Origin: Lichenicola sp964242425
GTDB lineage: Bacteria; Pseudomonadota; Alphaproteobacteria; Acetobacterales; Acetobacteraceae
NCBI GenBank assembly: GCA_964242425.1
Contig: CAXTCK010000117.1
Location: forward strand, 1 to 10,731
Length of the DNA stretch: 10,731 nt
Reading direction: 5' to 3'
The notes beneath the pieces were generated by a model. That model was not told the DNA's origin, made no database searches, and was given only the letters and a program-made list of their open reading frames with translations. Positions 1 to 6,486 of the stretch are shown piece after piece (position 1 is the first letter of the stretch; each line of letters begins with the position of its first letter). The position numbers were made by a program, and so were the translations under genes.

Positions 1-1
1 C

Positions 2-1597
2 GCGCTGCCGGTGGCGGCACCCGTGCCGGCCCTGGCGCGCGGCGCGCCCGACAGCTTCGCGGACCTCGCCGCCCGGCTGCTTCCCTCGGTGGTCAACATT
101 TCCTCCACCGGCACCGCGACCGACGAAAGCGAGGACGACGACGAAGGCGACCTGCCGAGCGCGCCGGCCGCGCCAGGCAAGGGCAACAGGAACGGCAACA
201 ACAAGAACGGCGACGGGAACCAGGCGGTGCCGGCTTTTCCGCCCGGCTCGCCGTTCGAGAAGTTCTTCCACGACTTCATGAACCACCACGGTGGCGGCCA
301 GGGAGGTGGCCCGGGAGGTGGCTCGGGAAACAGCCAGGGCAATGGCGGGGACAACCAGAACGGCGCCCAGGCGGCGCCCGGGCGCAAGATGCAGAGCCTG
401 GGCTCCGGCTTCGTGATCGACCCGTCCGGCCTGATCGTGACCAACAACCACGTCATCAAGGGTGCGGACGTCATCACCGTGACGCTGCAGGACGACACGG
501 TGCTCAAGGCCCGGCTGCTCGGCCACGACGACAAGACCGACCTCGCCCTGCTCAAGGTGGAGCCGGCGCATCCGCTGCCCACGGTCGCGTTCGGCGACAG
601 CGACACCGCGCGGGTCGGCGACTGGGTGATGGCGATCGGCAACCCGTTCGGCCTGTCCGGCACCGTCACCGCCGGGATCGTGAGCTCGCGCGGCCGCTCG
701 TTCGACAACGGTCCCTATGACGCGTTCATCCAGACCGACGCGCCGATCAACCGCGGCAACTCGGGCGGGCCGCTGTTCGACATGAACGGGGCCGTGATCG
801 GCATCAACACCGCGATCTACTCGCCTTCGGGCGATTCGATCGGCATCGGCTTCTCGATCCCGTCCAACGAGGCGCGCACGGTGATCGAGCAGCTGCGCCG
901 GTTCGGCAAGGCGACGCGCGGCTGGATCGGGGTGCGCATCCAGGACGTGAGTTCCGACATCGCCGACAGCCTCGGGCTCAAGAACCCGAAGGGCGCGCTG
1001 CTGGCCGGGCTGGACGCCGACGGGCCCGCCGCCAAGGCCGGGATGAAGACCGGCGACGTGATCCAGCAGGTGGGCGGCAAGCCGGTGGACGGGCGCAGCC
1101 TGCCGCGCATCGTCGGCGAAACCCCCGTGGGGCAGGCCGTGCCGGTGCTGCTGTGGCGCGACGGTCATGCGCTGACGCTGCCGGTCACGATCCGGGCGTT
1201 TCCCGACGAGGCGGCGGCCCCGGCGGCGGCGCCCGTCGTGCATAAGCCGGCGCCGCCCGCCTCCGTGGACCTTCTCGGGCTCGGCATGAAGCTGGCGCCG
1301 CTCGACGACCTGCTGCGGCAGAAGTACCAGATCGCTGACAGCCAGAAGGGGGTGGTGGTGACGACGGTGACGAACAACGGCGTCGCCGCCGACCGCGGCA
1401 TCCATGCCGGCGACGTGATCGTGGAGGTGCAGCAGTCCGAGGTGTCGCAGCCGGCGCAGGTGCAGGACGGCATGGAGGCTGCGCGTCGGCAGCACCGCTC
1501 CTCGGTGGTGATGCTGGTGCAGAGCGGCGACGGCTTGCGTTGGGTGCCGCTGCCGGTCGGGAACGCGCAGGCGGGGCCGGGCAAGGCGCCGGGCTGA
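2..1597 (+). CDS. DegP/HtrA-family periplasmic serine protease, 5' partial
   Basis: ATP-independent periplasmic protease/chaperone of the DegP/DegQ/MucD type, expected to degrade or refold damaged envelope proteins. The frame is open from base 2 and begins inside what looks like the end of a Sec signal peptide (small residues then PALA before RGAPDSF), so the true start lies upstream; the GTG at 11 is only the first start-type codon in the window. Numbered from that GTG, the trypsin-like triad is visible: His147 in TNNHVI, Asp177 in DDKTDLALL and Ser251 in GNSGGPLFD. Two PDZ domains follow, at about 300-395 (GWIGV...GD.I) and 424-518. The stretch before the catalytic domain (about 36-127) is unusually long and low in complexity: an acidic DESEDDDEGD patch, then Gly/Asn/Gln-rich sequence, with FPPGSPFEKFFHDF between. 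This corresponds to the LA-loop/Q-linker region of E. coli DegP. The next gene starts 10 nt downstream. Assignment to the family is firm; the exact paralogue (DegP, DegQ, MucD) is not settled. Confidence 0.93.
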   Translation, partial: ALPVAAPVPALARGAPDSFADLAARLLPSVVNISSTGTATDESEDDDEGDLPSAPAAPGKGNRNGNNKNGDGNQAVPAFPPGSPFEKFFHDFMNHHGGGQGGGPGGGSGNSQGNGGDNQNGAQAAPGRKMQSLGSGFVIDPSGLIVTNNHVIKGADVITVTLQDDTVLKARLLGHDDKTDLALLKVEPAHPLPTVAFGDSDTARVGDWVMAIGNPFGLSGTVTAGIVSSRGRSFDNGPYDAFIQTDAPINRGNSGGPLFDMNGAVIGINTAIYSPSGDSIGIGFSIPSNEARTVIEQLRRFGKATRGWIGVRIQDVSSDIADSLGLKNPKGALLAGLDADGPAAKAGMKTGDVIQQVGGKPVDGRSLPRIVGETPVGQAVPVLLWRDGHALTLPVTIRAFPDEAAAPAAAPVVHKPAPPASVDLLGLGMKLAPLDDLLRQKYQIADSQKGVVVTTVTNNGVAADRGIHAGDVIVEVQQSEVSQPAQVQDGMEAARRQHRSSVVMLVQSGDGLRWVPLPVGNAQAGPGKAPG

Positions 1598-1607
1598 CCG
1601 GCGGGCG

Positions 1608-2732
1608 ATGTCCGACCGCGCTGCCCGGGTTCCGGCTGCCCCGGCTTCGGCTGGCCCGGCTTCGGCTGGCCCAGCTCCGGCCGGGCAGGCCGGACGGCTC
1701 GCGGCGATCGGGAACCGGATCCGGGGCTGGACGCCGGAGCTGCGCCAGGCGATCCGCACCCTGGTCTCGGTGTTCCTGTCGGACGTGGTGGCCCACGCGC
1801 TGCACCTGCGCGAACCGTACTGGGCGCTGATCACCGCGGTGATCGTCACCCAGGCGCGCATCAGCTCGACGCTGGAAGCCGGCCGCGACCAGATCATCGG
1901 CACCCTGGTCGGCGCCGCCGCGGGAGCGGCCGCAATCGCGTTGTGGCTGGCGGGCCTGCCCAAGGCGCCGGTGTTCGCCGGGCTGCTGGTGCCGCTGGCC
2001 CTGCTGGCGGCGTTCAAGCCGAACCTGCGCCTGGCCGGCGTCACCCTGGTGGTGGTGTTCCTGTTCCCGGCGCAGGGCGGGGCGTTCAACCGCCCGGTGG
2101 ACCGGGTGCTGGCGATCCTGGTGGGGGCGGTGGTGTCGCTGGCGGTGTCCTATCTGGTTTTCCGCACCCGCGCCCGCGGGCTGGCCTTCGATGCCGCCTC
2201 CGACATGCTCGCCGCCGTGGAGGCCACCCAGGCGGCGGTGCTGACCCGGCGCGTGCCCATGACCGAGGTCGAGCGGCTCAACGACGCGAGCAACGAGGCG
2301 CTGCGTGCGCTGGCGGCGGCGATCGCGGAAGCCAACCGCGAGCACTTCGCGGTGGTGGAACGCCACGACCCGCTGATGGTGCGCCTCGTGCCGATGCTGC
2401 GACGGCTGCAGAGCGACGTCCTGTTCGTCGCCCGCGCCATGGACGAGGCCACGGCGTCGGACCGGCCGCCGGTTCTCCAGCAGGTGTCGGCGTCGATCAC
2501 TGCCGCGTTCCGGTCGCTGCAGGCGGCACTCGGCGAGGAAGCGCGGTCCGGCACGCACGACGCCGGGCGCCTGGCGCTCAACGCGCGGGCGCTGTCGGAC
2601 CGGCTCGAGGAGCTGGGCGACGCGGCCGGGCCGCTCGCGCGCTTCACCCTGCAGATGCTCAGCCGCGACGTCGCCGACGTCGCCGCGGCGCTGACGCCGG
2701 AACCGGAACAGCGGGCGCCTGCGCCGGCGTGA
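1608..2732 (+). CDS. FUSC-family inner-membrane protein (aromatic acid exporter-like)
   Basis: A 374-residue predicted inner-membrane protein of the FUSC/aromatic acid exporter type, the group that includes AaeB and YccS; its substrate cannot be read from sequence. After an Ala/Pro/Gly-rich N-terminus (residues 8-28, encoded by a 15-bp tandem repeat) there are about six hydrophobic segments at roughly 48-66, 70-83, 96-116, 121-137, 140-155 and 165-186. The motif REPYWALITAVIV at 68-80 is typical of the family. The C-terminal half (about 187-360) is soluble, helical and charged, with no second membrane block, so this is a half-size member compared with the roughly 650-720 residues of AaeB/YccS. 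The ATG lies 10 nt after the protease stop with no strong ribosome binding site, which suggests co-transcription and coupling with the protease. The tail PEPEQRAPAPA is low in complexity. The family call is fairly secure; transport activity is inferred. Confidence 0.82.
   Translation: MSDRAARVPAAPASAGPASAGPAPAGQAGRLAAIGNRIRGWTPELRQAIRTLVSVFLSDVVAHALHLREPYWALITAVIVTQARISSTLEAGRDQIIGTLVGAAAGAAAIALWLAGLPKAPVFAGLLVPLALLAAFKPNLRLAGVTLVVVFLFPAQGGAFNRPVDRVLAILVGAVVSLAVSYLVFRTRARGLAFDAASDMLAAVEATQAAVLTRRVPMTEVERLNDASNEALRALAAAIAEANREHFAVVERHDPLMVRLVPMLRRLQSDVLFVARAMDEATASDRPPVLQQVSASITAAFRSLQAALGEEARSGTHDAGRLALNARALSDRLEELGDAAGPLARFTLQMLSRDVADVAAALTPEPEQRAPAPA
1626..1685 (+). repeat. 15-bp tandem repeat in the FUSC gene 5' end
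   Basis: The unit CCGGCTTCGGCTGGC occurs twice in perfect tandem at 1641-1655 and 1656-1670. It is flanked by degenerate copies at 1626-1640 (about 11 of 15 bases) and 1671-1685. The unit is a multiple of three, so copy number changes would only add or remove five residues (PASAG/PAPAG type) from the cytoplasmic N-terminus without breaking the frame. Confidence 0.8.
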
Positions 2733-2743
2733 CGCGCCATCGT

Positions 2744-2770
2744 GACGCGTCGGAAAGGCCCGACGCCGTC
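2744..2770 (+). terminator. Hairpin after the FUSC gene, possible terminator
   Basis: GCGTCGG at 2747-2753 pairs perfectly with CCGACGC at 2760-2766 around a 6-nt loop. GAC (2744-2746) and GTC (2768-2770) extend the stem across a single bulged C. It begins 12 nt after the FUSC stop codon. No clear T-run follows, so intrinsic termination is uncertain. Confidence 0.4.
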
Positions 2771-2869
2771 GTTCGAGTAACGAAACGTCACCGAAACGCG
2801 GCCGTCCTGTACCATGGCCCCTGCATGTCGACCCACACGCTTCCCGCCGCGACACCAAGGGAGGCGGCA

Positions 2870-3911
2870 ATGCCGAGCGACACCACCCGATCCTGCAGGC
2901 GCCTGTCGATCCTGGCCGGGACCGCGTTGCTGGGAAGCCTTCACGCCCTGCCGGCCTGGGCCTGGGGCCATACCGGCCACCTCGACACAGCTACCTGGCT
3001 GCCGCGTCCCTGCCGGACGCCGTTCCGGTGTTCCTGCGCACGCCGGAGGCGATCGCGGCGATCCAGCAGCTGGGCCCCGAGCCGGACATCTCCAAGGATG
3101 CCGGCACCACCACGACGAGCGCGATCCCGGCCACTACATCGACCTGAACGACGACGGCACCGTGCCGGGCGGCAGCCTGCTCAAGGCCGACGGCACGCCG
3201 GTGAGCCGTTCGCGCGAAGGGTTCGACACCATGCTGCGCTCGGCCGGCAGCGACCAGTACGCCGAGGGCTACCTCCCGTACAACATCGTCGACGGCTGGC
3301 AGCAGGTGCGCAAGGACCTCGCCTATATCCGCGCCGACCAGGTCGGCCTCGCCACCGCGACCAACGACGCCGACCGGCAGTTCTTCTCTTGCCAGCTGGC
3401 GCTGCGCCAGCAGCTGACGATCCGCGACATCGGCGTGTGGAGCCACTACGTCGGCGACGCGAGCCAGCCGCTGCACGTGTCGATCCACTACAACGGCTGG
3501 GGCAAGTACCCAAACCCGAACAACTACACCACCAAACCGATCCACGCCCGGTTCGAAGGCGCGTTCGTGAAGGACTACGTGCCGCTGCAGGCGATCGCGG
3601 CGCTGATCCCGGCGTACCACGACTGTGGCTGCGCGATCGAGGTGCGCGTCGGCCAGTACCTGGCGCGCACGCTGAGCCAGGTGCAGCCGCTGTACCAGAT
3701 GGCCAAGATCGACCTGTTCACCACGCCGGCGCCGGCCGAGGTGCAGTTCGCGGCACGACAGCTCGCGGCGGGTGCGGCCGAGTTGCGCGACGAGATCCTT
3801 GATGCCTGGACATCAAGCGAAACGATCGGCGTCGGTTATCCCGTGATCGCGGTGCGCGACATCGAGGACGGCAAGGTGCACCTGACCAGGACCTCGTTCG
3901 CCGCCAACTGA
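2870..3911 (+). pseudogene. S1/P1-type zinc-dependent nuclease, split by two frameshifts
   Basis: Secreted trinuclear-zinc nuclease of the S1/P1 family, which also resembles bacterial zinc phospholipase C; expected to act on nucleic acids outside the cytoplasm if intact. The start at 2870 has a strong ribosome binding site (AAGGGAGG) about 6 nt upstream; an in-frame ATG at 2825 is less likely. Residues 1-31 form a signal peptide ending in AWA, so cleavage exposes the N-terminal Trp32 needed as a zinc ligand, followed by GHTGH. The frame then changes at about 2981-2989 (SYLAAASLPDAVP follows in frame 1) and again at about 3105-3112 (HDDERDPGHYIDL follows in frame 0). Each step fits one missing base; restoring both gives exactly 347 residues. 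Other zinc-ligand motifs are present: HYVGDASQPLH and IHARFE (His-x3-Glu). The rest of the frame is clean up to 3911, so the break is either recent or a sequencing/assembly error. Confidence 0.82.
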
Positions 3912-3918
3912 TCGGGTT

Positions 3919-3950
3919 CCGGATGAGGGACACGGCGCGGACACATCCGG
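3919..3950 (+). terminator. Inverted repeat after the nuclease, weak terminator candidate
   Basis: CCGGATG at 3919-3925 and CATCCGG at 3944-3950 form a perfect 7-bp inverted repeat with an 18-nt GC-rich loop, starting 7 nt after the nuclease stop codon. There is no T-run. A further CCGGATG copy occurs at about 3989. This could be chance in GC-rich DNA. Confidence 0.22.
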
Positions 3951-4048
3951 TTACGACGTACGCCCCAATCGCGCCGCAGGAAGGGAGCCGGATGACCTGG
4001 ACGCCGGGAACCCATCGAACGGGCCCGGGCGGAAACAGGAGAACCGGA

Positions 4049-4252
4049 ATGGACATCCGTTCAAGCTTCAAGCGCTCGATGCTGGCCGCGGCGGCCGTCG
4101 TCGCGACCCTGGCGACGGTGCCACTCGCCCAGGCTCAGCCGGTCCCGCCGCCGGGCTGGGCCGGGCCGCACTACTACTACCACGGCCACCATTGGCATCA
4201 TCGCGCCTGGGCGTGGGACCGCTACCACCACCACTACTACCGCTACTACTGA
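4049..4252 (+). CDS. Small secreted His/Tyr-rich protein
   Basis: A 67-residue protein of unknown function. Residues 1 to about 27 are a clear Sec signal peptide: a basic n-region (RSSFKR), a hydrophobic Ala/Val core and a LAQAQ cleavage site. The mature part is only about 40 residues and consists almost entirely of Pro/Gly (PVPPPGWAGP) and then His, Tyr, Trp and Arg, with runs such as HYYYHGHHWHHR and YHHHYYRYY at the very C-terminus. The start at 4049 has AGGAG 7 nt upstream and gives a normal signal peptide. Two in-frame upstream ATGs exist, at 3992 (with a strong AAGGGAG site, 86 residues) and at 3923 (no site, 109 residues); both would put an unusual leader before the signal sequence. 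Metal (Cu, Ni or Zn) binding is a guess from His content only. Similar short His/Tyr-rich exported proteins are common as unnamed proteins in proteobacteria. Confidence 0.72.
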   Translation: MDIRSSFKRSMLAAAAVVATLATVPLAQAQPVPPPGWAGPHYYYHGHHWHHRAWAWDRYHHHYYRYY

Positions 4253-4264
4253 GCGCTAAGCGTG

Positions 4265-4294
4265 GAGCCGGGCGCCGTTCGCGGCGTCCGGCTC
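4265..4294. terminator. 13-bp TTCG-loop hairpin between convergent genes
   Basis: The arms at 4265-4277 and 4282-4294 pair along 13 bp with one G-T wobble, closing on the tetraloop TTCG (cUUCGg-type context is unusually stable in RNA on the + strand). It sits 13 nt after the stop of the His/Tyr gene and 17 nt beyond the stop of the carbonic anhydrase gene, which comes from the other side. There is no T-run on either strand, but the position and stability suit a shared bidirectional terminator or 3'-end stabiliser. Confidence 0.65.
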
Positions 4295-4310
4295 GTCGCC
4301 GCAGGCGGCG

Positions 4311-4937
4311 CTACTCGTAGAACTCGACGCTGCCGTCGTCGAGGTCGTAGCGCGCGCCCACGATCCTCAGCCGGCCGGCGCGCTGCGGCTCGATCAGGAG
4401 CTGCTCGGTGTCGCGAAGCCGGGACACGATGCGCAGCACGTTCTGCTTCACCGAACGGTCGAGCAGGTCGTGCTCCCCGTCGCGACGCGCGCGCAGCACG
4501 GCGGGAATGATCGGCTCGATCATCTGGCCGATGCTGCCGGGATAGGTGGCGTCGTTCTGCACCACGTTGACCGCCGCCTGCACCGCGCCGCAGCGCTCGT
4601 GCCCCAGCACCACCACCAGCGGCGCGCCCAGCACCACCACGCCGTACTCGATGCTGCCCATGGCGGCGAGGTCGACCACGTTGCCGGCGTTGCGGACGAT
4701 GAACAGCTCGCCCAGGCCGCAGCCGAACAGCACCTCCGGCGGCACCCGGCTGTCGGAGCAGCCCACCAGCACGCAGAACGGGCGCTGCTCGGTGGCGAGA
4801 GCCGCGCGCCGCTCCTGGCTGGTCACGCGGTGCTGCACCGCCTCGCCGTCCAGGTGGCGGCGGTTGCCCTGCTTCAGCCTGGCCAGGGCCTGGTCGGCGG
4901 TGATCGGCTGGTGCGGCGGGGAAGCGGGAGATGCCAT
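4311..4937 (-). CDS. Beta-class carbonic anhydrase
   Basis: Catalyses reversible hydration of CO2 to bicarbonate, most likely in the cytoplasm because no signal peptide is visible. The 208-residue protein has the full beta-class zinc site: Cys60 and Asp62 in GCSDSRVPPE, then His113 and Cys116 in GHERCGAV. Arg64 of the same CSDSR motif forms the expected catalytic dyad with Asp62. Further family sequence includes FIVRNAGNVV at 79-88 and GSIEYGVVVLG at 94-104. The length matches bacterial members. The start at 4937 (MASPASPPHQP) is preceded by AGAAGGA about 9 nt upstream; the frame stays open 27 codons further but that part overlaps the preceding gene and does not look like protein. It follows the bestrophin gene by 31 nt on the same strand, so the two probably share a transcript. 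Family identification is firm. Confidence 0.94.
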   Translation of the reverse strand: MASPASPPHQPITADQALARLKQGNRRHLDGEAVQHRVTSQERRAALATEQRPFCVLVGCSDSRVPPEVLFGCGLGELFIVRNAGNVVDLAAMGSIEYGVVVLGAPLVVVLGHERCGAVQAAVNVVQNDATYPGSIGQMIEPIIPAVLRARRDGEHDLLDRSVKQNVLRIVSRLRDTEQLLIEPQRAGRLRIVGARYDLDDGSVEFYE

Positions 4938-4968
4938 GCGGGAAGATCCTTCTGCTGAATGCCGTGGC

Positions 4969-5844
4969 TCAGGCCAGTACCCCGGCCACCGGCTGCATCG
5001 GCGCGGGGGCGGGATCACCGATCGCTTCCTTCAGGTCGATCTCGATCGTGCGGGCGATCGCCGCCATCGGCACCGCGTGCGGGCCGGGAGCGAAGGGGGA
5101 TTCGAGGTCGGCGCCGATCTCGTCCAGGGCCACGAACAGGAAGCCCACCACCGTGGAGCCAAGCGGCGTGATCCAGCCCAGCTCCTGCACCATGGACAAC
5201 GGCAGCACCAGGCAGAAGATGCGCACCAGCAGGCGCGGCACCGCGGAGAACTGGATCGCGAGCGGGGTGTTGCGTATGCGCTCGAGCCCGCCTTGGGCGT
5301 TGGACAGGTCGGACAGGATGCGGTCGATCTCCGCCTGCGCCGCCGGGTGCGCACCGCGCGCCACCGCTTGCGCCCGCACCGCCAGGCCGATGGCGAACAG
5401 GATCGCGGTGGGCTGGTTGCGTCGCCTGGCCACGCGCGACGCCAGCTCCGGCGTCAGCAGTGCCCGCACCTCCGCCGACACGTCCGTGCCGGCCAGCGCA
5501 CCGCGCAGCGCGTGCGCGAAGCCGATCATCGCCCGTGTCAGCTCCGGCGCGCCGTCCAGCAGGGTCGCCATCTGGCGCGCGAAGCTGCGGGCGTTGTTAG
5601 TGACCGCCCCCCACAGCGTGCGGGCTTCCCACCAGCGGTTGTAGGCGGCGGTGTTGCGGACGTTCAGGAACAGCACCAGGGCGGAGCCGATCAAGGAGAA
5701 CGGCAGCGCCGGCTGGTCCATCCAAGGCCGGTGCGCGAGCTGGAACAGCAGCACCACCACCACGTCCCAGGCGAACAAGGCCAGCAGCGGCCGCACGCTT
5801 TCACGAACCAGCAGGCGTATCCCGGCGCGGCGGTCGGCGATCAT
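4969..5844 (-). CDS. Bestrophin-family (UPF0187) membrane channel
   Basis: A 291-residue inner-membrane protein of the bestrophin-like family. Eukaryotic bestrophins are pentameric anion channels permeable to chloride and bicarbonate, while a characterised bacterial homologue (Klebsiella) is cation-selective, so the ion cannot be assigned here. Visible signatures are FLNVRNTAAYNRWWEAR followed by TLWGA (59-80), ERIRNTPLAIQFS (188-200, the pore/neck segment) and ESPFAPGPHAVPM (248-260, corresponding to the conserved acidic-Pro-Phe region near the C-terminus). Hydrophobic segments lie at about 20-36, 49-61, 205-218 and 228-240. The ATG at 5844 begins MIADRRAGIRLL, a normal family N-terminus; the frame is open far upstream but overlaps the lipoprotein gene in another frame. 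The preceding gene stops 10 nt before this ATG and no strong ribosome binding site is seen, consistent with translational coupling. Carbonic anhydrase follows directly. Confidence 0.88.
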   Translation of the reverse strand: MIADRRAGIRLLVRESVRPLLALFAWDVVVVLLFQLAHRPWMDQPALPFSLIGSALVLFLNVRNTAAYNRWWEARTLWGAVTNNARSFARQMATLLDGAPELTRAMIGFAHALRGALAGTDVSAEVRALLTPELASRVARRRNQPTAILFAIGLAVRAQAVARGAHPAAQAEIDRILSDLSNAQGGLERIRNTPLAIQFSAVPRLLVRIFCLVLPLSMVQELGWITPLGSTVVGFLFVALDEIGADLESPFAPGPHAVPMAAIARTIEIDLKEAIGDPAPAPMQPVAGVLA

Positions 5845-5854
5845 GTCCCAGGGC

Positions 5855-6418
5855 TCAACGCGGGGTGGCGGTCGGCATGATGGACGGCATCGCGGCGTTG
5901 GACGCGCCGGGCTGCGGCGCGCCGGAGGGCGATCCGGGCGGCACCACGCCCTGGCTGGTGGCGCCGCCGGCGTCAGGCCGGTAGCTGGGCGTGCCGGCGG
6001 CACTCCGCTGCACCGGAAGCCGGTCCAGCCAGGCCAGGCAGGTGCGCACGATCGGCGCGCAGTACGAGCTCGGCGCCAGCGTCGCGTTCTTCTCGCCGGA
6101 GTAAAGCAGGCGGCTGACACGTCCTTCATCGACCCGGAACGTCGCGTGGCAGTAGCCGCCGTTCGACAGGCCGAGCCCGCCCACGATCGGCACCGCGTAG
6201 CTCGTGGAGCTGCTGGAGGTGGCGTAGTAGGTCAGCACGTCGGTGCTGCCGAAGCTCGCATGCTGGTCGGGCACGCCGAGGCAGGATTCCAGGTCCACCT
6301 CGCTCAGGCCGACCAGCCTGGTCTGCGCCCGTTCGGCGAGGCGGGAGTCCTGCACCGCGCAGGCGCCGAGCAGCAGGACAGGAAGCAGGCGGCAGGCGAT
6401 GACGGCGGGACGTGGCAA
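5855..6418 (-). CDS. Cys-containing lipoprotein, BamE/SmpA-like fold suspected
   Basis: A 187-residue predicted lipoprotein of unknown function. With the TTG start at 6418 the protein begins with a short hydrophobic signal (residues 9-19) ending in the lipobox LLGAC, so Cys20 would be lipid-modified; Ala21-Val22 follow, with no Asp at position +2, which would fit outer-membrane sorting. The TTG has AAGGGG 6 nt upstream, which decides the start; no ATG or GTG fits as well. Residues 33-65 (RLVGLSEVDLESCLGVPD, then a Gly-Ser-Thr turn and VLTYYA) resemble the short repeat of BamE/SmpA-type lipoproteins. Four further cysteines (46, 90, 120, 127) could form two disulfides. A Ser/Thr/Tyr-rich loop lies at 66-75, and the last 45 residues are Pro/Gly/Ser/Ala-rich and probably disordered. 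It lies between the porin gene and the bestrophin gene, 68 nt and 10 nt away. Function is not assigned. Confidence 0.75.
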   Translation of the reverse strand: MPRPAVIACRLLPVLLLGACAVQDSRLAERAQTRLVGLSEVDLESCLGVPDQHASFGSTDVLTYYATSSSSTSYAVPIVGGLGLSNGGYCHATFRVDEGRVSRLLYSGEKNATLAPSSYCAPIVRTCLAWLDRLPVQRSAAGTPSYRPDAGGATSQGVVPPGSPSGAPQPGASNAAMPSIMPTATPR

Positions 6419-6422
6419 ATCT

Positions 6423-6456
6423 TTCCCCTTGGCGCAGGAACGGCGATGAAGGGGAA
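6423..6456 (-). promoter_or_regulatory. Inverted repeat covering the lipoprotein ribosome binding site
   Basis: On the - strand TTCCCCTT (6456-6449) is complementary over all 8 bases to AAGGGGAA (6430-6423), with an 18-nt loop. The second arm contains the AAGGGG ribosome binding site of the lipoprotein gene, 6 nt before its TTG start. In the transcript this hairpin would mask the site, which together with the TTG start predicts low or controlled translation. This is visible base pairing; its use in the cell is inferred. Confidence 0.45.
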
Positions 6457-6486
6457 CGCCGGCACCGCCGCGGCGGTTCGGGCGCT

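Noticed and set aside
1185..2870. A 561-codon open frame on the - strand opposite the protease end and FUSC gene
   Set aside because: Composition is Arg/Gly/Gln/His-rich without domains, and it is antisense to two genes with clear motifs. Long antisense frames are common at this GC content.
2980..3112. Programmed ribosomal frameshifting as an explanation for the split nuclease
   Set aside because: Two separate -1 shifts would be needed, and neither junction has a slippery heptamer of the X XXY YYZ type or an obvious stimulatory hairpin.
1943..3802. A 619-codon + strand frame overlapping FUSC and the nuclease
   Set aside because: Its first part is a shadow of FUSC. Only about 2870-2980 is meaningful, encoding the nuclease signal peptide; beyond the frameshift it is again noise.
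4470..5880. Long + strand frames (162, 444 and 237 codons) opposite carbonic anhydrase and bestrophin
   Set aside because: They are antisense to genes with complete family motifs, and their products are repetitive His/Arg/Gln- or Ser/Ala-rich sequences without recognisable domains.
6464..6477. Perfect 14-bp palindrome ACCGCCGCGGCGGT between the porin and lipoprotein genes
   Set aside because: It is pure GC symmetry without a loop or T-run, and such runs of CCG/CGG are frequent by chance here. It is not convincing as a terminator or operator.
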